Below are positions 58,693 to 64,000 of a stretch of DNA of 64,000 nt, in pieces (position 1 is the stretch's first letter; every line of letters starts with the position of its first letter). Location: NCBI GenBank assembly GCA_025175895.1, contig CM046003.1:93881172-93945171 (forward strand). Reading direction: 5' to 3'. The position numbers were made by a program, and so were the translations under genes. The notes beneath the pieces are model-generated. The model ran no database searches. It was not told the DNA's origin and was given only the letters and a program-made list of their open reading frames with translations. The DNA comes from Wurfbainia villosa. Taxonomy: Eukaryota > Streptophyta > Magnoliopsida > Zingiberales > Zingiberaceae.

Positions 58693-58959
58693 GTATTATT
58701 CCTTATATATAATTTAAATACCATGATTTAAATTTTGTAATACATTAAAATTTATTTAAATTATTATTGGTTAAATAATTTAATTCTATTTTTTAATCTT
58801 ATATATTTATAAAAAAAAATAAAAAAACTTATTTTAAATAATTAAAAAAAATATAGTATTAATAATAAATAAAATAATTTTTATTTGTATTAAAAATATT
58901 TTAAAATTAATAATTATTATCAGCGAATTATATTGTACTCCTCTTAATTCAATTATACC

Positions 58960-59329
58960 ATTATAATTTCATTGACAATGATTTATAACCGTTGTATTAG
59001 TATTACAACGATAACAATTTTTTATCGTTGTACCAAATGTTATGAAAACTTTCTAATTGACAACAGTTCATTGTACCATTGTCCCAAATATTTTTAAAAT
59101 AAAAATTATTAAAGACAACAGTTTTGAAAAATCGTTATAAATCGTGTTGTTGATTAAAAAAAACTACACTCAACGACAACGGATAGTGTTAAACCGTTGT
59201 CTTTTGTGTTATATGGACGCTCAAAGACAACGGTTTTATTAAAAATCATTGTCTTTTACCAAAATCACAACGGTTTCTTCTAAAATCGTTGTCTTTGTGG
59301 TGTTGTCTTTTAGCATTTTTATTGTAGTG
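58960..59329. repeat. CACTA right subterminal repeats
   Basis: Multiple copies of GACAACGGTT and its complement in direct and inverted orientation end in the CACTACAA terminus. CACTA transposase binds such subterminal units in known elements. Confidence 0.82.
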
Positions 59330-61153
59330 GGAGTAGTAGAGACTACCTTGGTCGGAATTCTGTTTAGCAAGTAAATAGCTGTCTGAAGTGTATAGCCCCA
59401 AAAGGACTTGAGAAGATTAGCATGATTCATCATCGACCTGACCATATCCAACAAGGTCCGGTTTTGCCTCTCAGATACACCATTAAGTTGTGGTGTATAC
59501 AGCGGAGTCCATTGAGGTAATATACCATTGTCCTTCAGATAATCTAGAAACTCTTAACTCAAGTATTCACCACCTCGCTCCGATCGAAGTATTTTAATAC
59601 TCTTGCCAAGTTGTTTCTCTACTTTATTTCTGAATTCTTTGAACCTTTCAAAGGCTTCAGACTTGTGCTTCATCAAGAACACATACCCAAACCATGAGTG
59701 ATCATCGGTGAAGGTAATGAAGTAGCTATAGCCTCCTAGAGCTTGAGTTGACATAGGTCCGCATACATCAGTATGTATTAGACCAAGCAACTCTCACATC
59801 GGTTCACCTTTTCCAGTAAAAGGTAACTTGGTCATCTTGCCCTTTAAGCATGATTCGCATGTATCGTATGAATCTAATTCAAATGATTCCAAAATTCCAC
59901 ATCAGTGTAATTCAGAAATGGGTTTCTTGCTCACATGGCCAAGACGACAATACCACATGTAAGAGTCTAATTGATTATTTTTTCGAACATGCTTGTTGCT
60001 CGCTTCGATATTGAAAATGTCACTGGATACACCCAACATATATATACCATTACATAAAGTTTCAGTCCCATAAAGAACACCATTCAAAGTTATGTAACAA
60101 CAATTGTTACTAAAAGTCAAATGATATCCATTTTTATTTAAGCAGGAAATAGAAACTATGTTCTTTATTAATGAAGGAACATAATAGCAATTGTCCAGTT
60201 TTAAGACAAGTCCTGTAGGGAGCTTCAACAAATATGTTCCGATGGCGACTGCAGTAACCTTTGCTCCATTGCCAACTCGCAATTTTGATTCTCTCTTGAC
60301 AAGTTTTCTTCTATTCCTTAGCCCCTGTATGTCATTACATATGTGTGAACAACACCCAATATTCTATACCCAAGTGTCTGAGGAAATAGAATGACAATCA
60401 ATAACGAAGATACCTGAAGAGGATGGGGCATCGAATGCCTTCTTCTTCTTCACGGACTCAAGATAAATCTTGCAGTTTCTTCGCCAATGACCCTCCTTGC
60501 CACAATGATGGTAAGTGCCCTTTTGGGCTGGTTCCGTCTTCTTAGCCTTTTTCTTCTTCTTACCCTTCTATTGTTCCTTTGATTTCCTCTTAGTACCTTT
60601 CTTCGAGGAATCAACTAACAACATCGTCTTCTCCTCATGCTTCACAGAAGGCTCCACAGTCTTCATCATGTTGAGGAGTTCAGGAATGGTGGTTTCAAGT
60701 TTGTTCATCCGGTAGTTCATCACAAACTGTGAGTAACTCTTCGGCAAGCAATGTAGAATTAAGTCAATACTTAATTCATGATCCATCACAAACCCAAGTG
60801 TCGCTAGTCGCTCGATGTACCCATTCATCTTTAGCACAAATTGCACCACAGATGAACCTTCTTGTATCTTAGAGGTGAAGAGGATCTTGGAGACTTCGAA
60901 CCTTTCAATCAAATCTCGCTCTTCAAATCATGGAGATGAAATTTCCAAATCTAATCACTATGGTATTAGCATATATGCTCGTGTTAATAAGTACATCGCC
61001 CTTAGGACGGTTGGGAAGAGGCTCTTCGAGGACATATGCAAGTTTTTTCACCTTGAAAATAATTCTCAAGTTTCTAAGCCAGTCCACAAAGTTCAGCCTA
61101 GTCAATTTATTCGAATCCAAAATAGAGCGCAAATTCAAAGACGTCATGATCAA
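59330..61153 (-). pseudogene. Copia-A gag, protease and integrase
   Basis: From 61153 on the minus strand: gag (MIMTSLNLRSILDSNKL; 60568-60912 MIERFEVSKILFTSKIQEG), then a zinc knuckle YHHCGKEGHWRRNC near 60480-60520 whose first Cys reads Tyr. The protease region follows, where the expected LDTG reads as a stop followed by Asn-Ile-Gly, so the catalytic Asp is lost (SHICNDIQGLRNRR survives). Next are the GAG-preintegrase block (YMWYCRLGHVSKK) and the integrase core with D, D and E in LGLIHTDVCGPM, FITFTDDHS and RSERGGEYLS. A deletion removes part of gag near 60915. The integrase continues across the CACTA at 54158. Confidence 0.92.
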
Positions 61154-62280
61154 GTGATTAACCTAGATATACAAATCGAGAATATATGAGAAAGATGATT
61201 TTAAAATGCAACAACATACATTTATTAGTTCCATTCATTTTTTCGAATTAAAAAACCACTAAAATCAATTCGGGAGATCATAGGTCCATCTCCGAATGGG
61301 ATGATATCCAACATAGGTAAGAACAACTTTAGAGAGAGTCCAACAAGTCATTCTTAGCTACGATGGTAGGTATCAAGTATACCAATTGCATATCACATAT
61401 ATGCAACTATCACAATGTGCTATCAACTAATTGAATGTTCACACATACATTGGGTTGTTAACACATTAACAAGTATGCATCATATGCATGACACCCAACT
61501 TCACCTCCCTTCACATTGACCTTGGAGAGAGTCCAACAAACTGATGCTCCAAGTTAAAGCCGACCCATTAATCACGAAATAGTTTTAATATGGTTAGAGC
61601 GCATTCAACCAATTAGTAAGGCTCGAAGAAAGTCCAACAACCCAAGCTAACGATTGACCTCTGACTCTTACCATATTAGTGTTAACTATTCAATGGTTTG
61701 AACATGTTCAGATTCGAGCCAGGCTTGGAGAGAGTCCAACAACCCAAATAAGAAACGGAACTCTAGTCCTAACCATGTTAATGGAAGGTGTAGGCTTTAA
61801 TATTGTGTAAGGGTTTTAAAGTCTCATCCTTATTTTCATGCAAATAACTATTATCTACATGGCATGACACACATGATATACATTTACATGTCATGACACG
61901 CATGACATAATGATATGCATCTAATGCAATTACATGACATACAATTATGGCATATGTACAAATAGTTTCCTTATTTGTCATAACTATTTTTGGAAATAAA
62001 ATATATTTGAGATTTGATTTCTCAAATCAAATCTCGATTAAATTAGGAAATAAATTTCCAAATCTAATCACATATTTTATTTATGAAAAATATTAATTAA
62101 GGAAATTCAAATTTAATTTAGGAAACAAATTTCCTAATCACATTAGAAAATTTTCAATTTGAATTTCTTTACTAATTAAAATTTCCATAATTACTTCTAA
62201 ACTTTTCAAAAGTAGAAAATTTTCAAAAATACAATTATGACTATCGCAAAACAATTTTAAGATTATGTCGGAACACAATC
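61154..62280 (-). other. Copia-A untranslated leader with four repeat motifs
   Basis: No gene is present. AGAGAGTCCAACAA-type motifs occur near 61331, 61526, 61628 and 61729, at spacings matching the Copia-B leader. The PBS-proximal part is AT-rich. Confidence 0.75.
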
Positions 62281-62295
62281 GGGCTCTGATACCAC
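62281..62295 (-). other. Primer-binding site of Copia-A
   Basis: GGGCTCTGATACCAC lies directly next to the 5' LTR and is the complement of the initiator methionine tRNA end. It is undamaged. Confidence 0.88.
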
Positions 62296-64000
62296 TGTTG
62301 GATTTCCAAGGCATCGACGTGAGTGTTGTGTTTGAACATGTTTCGTAAACATACACACAGCGGAAGCAAAAACAAGTAACAAACTATTTATTACAACACA
62401 CACCACACGCATGCAAGGATATAACAAGTGTAGACATAATCGACCTTTCAAATTTTGCAATAAAAGGAAATTTATTCTAGTTATACCTGACGAATCACGT
62501 GTAGCGGGAAAGGCATCAACCGTAGCGACCCTCGTTAGAACCGCCTCTATTCGTATCCACGCCGAGTATTGTGGGGATAAATTTACAAATCCACGAGCCC
62601 CGACTTCATGAAAGGGACTAGCCTCACGTTGAAGTCGTTGTGATCCGAGAGACGATCACAATCCGAATCAAATTCGGATCTAAAACTGAGTTCCACGAAC
62701 TCACTTCTTGGAAGCGGTTTTTGTCAACCAATTGACGAAAACTTAACCCTCCACCTATGAGGATTACTGGAGATCCAATCCTCGGCAAGTAGGTCACTTT
62801 TAGAGCATAAATCGTCAACCAAACGACCTCTCCACAAAGAGGAGAACAAGCTGTTCAAAACTGGACAACTTGTTTAGGTGGAAGAGATGGTCGGCCAAAG
62901 CTTGGCCGGTTGCTCCTTGGTCACCGGCGGCCAAAGGAGGATCGACGGAGGAGTCGGCGGCGGCTGGTGGATGGCCAGTGACAAGGAGGAAGTGGCGGAA
63001 GCAACTTGGGCAGCAGCATAAGGGCTGGACGGCAAGGACTCCCTCCTTGTGTTGGGCGGCAAGAAGCAAGGAGGAGGAGAAGAAGTGGGCAGCAACTCCA
63101 AAATAACTCTCTCTATCTCTAGGGTTTCACAAAACCCTTAAGTCGTGTTTTTATAGAGAGCATATTCTCCTAACGATTATTGGCTCATAACCAAAACCCG
63201 TTAACCTGCTCCAATAACTTAAGTTAAAATAAATCAAACATTGTTGGTCTATTTTAAGTTAAAATGAACCGAACCAACTTTGGTTCATTCGTTTAAAACA
63301 AACCAAACCACTTTGGTTTATTTTTCCACCATTGGATTAGAACCAAACTGATTTGGTTCATCCATCATGTCTTCATAAGACTTGGCCCATCCATGCTTCA
63401 GATGCGACTGAACCAATTTCATACTCGCTCTTTGTTTGGTTCAACCAAACCAAGTCTCTATCGATCTGAGAATCCTATTCTCAAGCTCTTTTTAAATCTT
63501 TCGGATTACGCTCATTGTGCGTGTGACCAAATAGGTTCCCGATTTATGTTGATCATCTATAATTAACCATTAATTATAGAACGATCATGAGAAACACCTA
63601 GTAATACATCATGATCCCTAATTAATCGAAAAATCAACGGTTGACCCCAGAAACTTTTTCTGAAACCCTTCAGCAGCTACAATGAATTGTGTCTCATTCC
63701 CTTCACTCATCTTATACCCACTTGGTTTAGGACATGTTCTATTGTGTCAGTACCCACTAGGCTGACTACGTCACACCTAGCCCAAGTATTTACTTTCTCG
63801 TCCTATCGATTCTAGTTACTGCACATCTATCCAAGAGTACCATACTCTAAACATGTAATGCTTTGGCCAAAGACTTTAGTAACAATCCGACGAGAAGCCA
63901 TAGGGTATACATCTCCTTGCAAGGAGTGGTGAATTCTCTGTTGGTTATTCAAACACCTTTGGACACTTCGACTTATGCCCAATCATCCCAGGTCCACATC
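62296..64000 (-). repeat. Copia-A 5' LTR, runs off the window
   Basis: It begins TGTTGGATTTCCAAGG and matches 14864 onward. The last bases correspond to about 16530 in the 3' LTR, so roughly 550 bp lies outside the window. It has TATAAAA at 63149-63155 on the minus strand and a variant of the LTR stem-loop at about 62845-62874. Confidence 0.9.

Larger units (their letters stand above)
54159..59329 (-). mobile_element. CACTA transposon with decayed coding region
   Basis: The right end reads CACTACAATAAAAATGC on the minus strand, and the left end reads TACTGCAACAAAAATTC on the plus strand, a CACTA terminus with C-to-T and A-to-G changes. The 3-bp duplication GGA (54156-54158 and 59330-59332) fits CACTA elements. 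The intact site can be compared with Copia-B at about 31180. Both ends are packed with subterminal repeats built on GACAACGGTT and AACCGTTGTC. Inside are exons of an Ulp1-like protease, a gypsy-type LTR fragment and a solo LTR. I found no transposase DDE region, so the element is probably non-autonomous. Confidence 0.88.
14864..64000 (-). mobile_element. Copia-A, Angela-like copia element hosting most of the window
   Basis: A minus-strand copia element starts with its 3' LTR at 14864-17077 and ends with a 5' LTR that begins at 62296 and leaves the window. Its own parts are 14864-18001, 53311-54158 and 59330-64000. They are separated by an Athila insertion (TSD GTATC) and a CACTA insertion (TSD GGA). 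In its coding direction it has PBS, leader, gag, protease, integrase, RT and RNase H, the copia order. Comparison with Copia-B shows that the three parts join correctly. The Angela-like label rests on the RT/RNase H sequence and long LTRs, judged by eye. Confidence 0.9.

Noticed and set aside
54181..59329. CRISPR-like regularly repeated units
   Set aside because: The GACAACGG/CCGTTGTC units are CACTA subterminal repeats in mixed orientation, without uniform spacers, in a plant genome.

Overview
The window is plant nuclear DNA made entirely of transposable elements. I see no host gene, tRNA, rRNA or CRISPR. All identifiable coding sequence comes from LTR retrotransposons of the Ty1/copia and Ty3/gypsy superfamilies, one CACTA DNA transposon and one LINE fragment. 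The dense nesting points to a large, repeat-rich genome. A monocot, possibly of the Zingiberales, is my guess from the general look of the LTRs and is weakly held.

The main structure is a six-level nest that can be read from target-site duplications (TSDs). Level 1 is an old Tat-like gypsy integrase on the minus strand (2723-2856 and 8118-9112). It is split by a complete gag-only SIRE-like element (SIRE-1, 2857-8117, TSD TGGAT) and then by a second one (SIRE-2, from 9113). The right LTR of SIRE-2 is broken at 14864 by a minus-strand Angela-like copia element (Copia-A, 14864 to beyond 64000). The reverse transcriptase of Copia-A is split by an Athila-like gypsy element (18002-53310, TSD GTATC). 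The gag of that Athila element is split by a plus-strand Angela element (20317-38581, TSD CAAGA). The RT of the Angela element is split by Copia-B (27092-36276, TSD GATGT), a minus-strand relative of Copia-A. Further right the Athila ORF-1 is split by a third gag-only SIRE-like element (SIRE-3, 40731-49843, TSD TGGAT/TGGAC), whose 3' LTR is split by a 3.6 kb solo LTR (45192-48769, TSD CCTTG). Copia-A is also interrupted by a CACTA element (54159-59329, TSD GGA) that contains a gypsy-type LTR fragment, itself split by a solo LTR (56899-57927, TSD CAAAT).

Layout: 1-460 is a LINE RT fragment joined to a gag/PBS remnant; 461-2264 is a SIRE-like LTR; 2265-9112 is the Tat integrase with SIRE-1; 9113-14863 is SIRE-2; 14864-18001 is the 3' end of Copia-A; 18002-53310 is the Athila element with its nested cargo; 53311-54158 is the middle of Copia-A; 54159-59329 is the CACTA; 59330-64000 is the 5' end of Copia-A.

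Almost all polyprotein genes are broken by stops, frameshifts or insertions. The exception is the 578-codon gag of SIRE-3 (42010-43746), which is open throughout and has an intact CCHC knuckle. The three SIRE-like elements carry LTRs, a primer-binding site, a polypurine tract and gag but no pol, so they look like a non-autonomous family. The Athila element also lacks RT, RNase H and integrase. The most unusual sequence structure is in the SIRE-like LTRs: just upstream of the TATA box they carry arrays of short self-complementary motifs (CAGTCGACTG type or GATCG type), and paired LTRs of one element differ mainly there.
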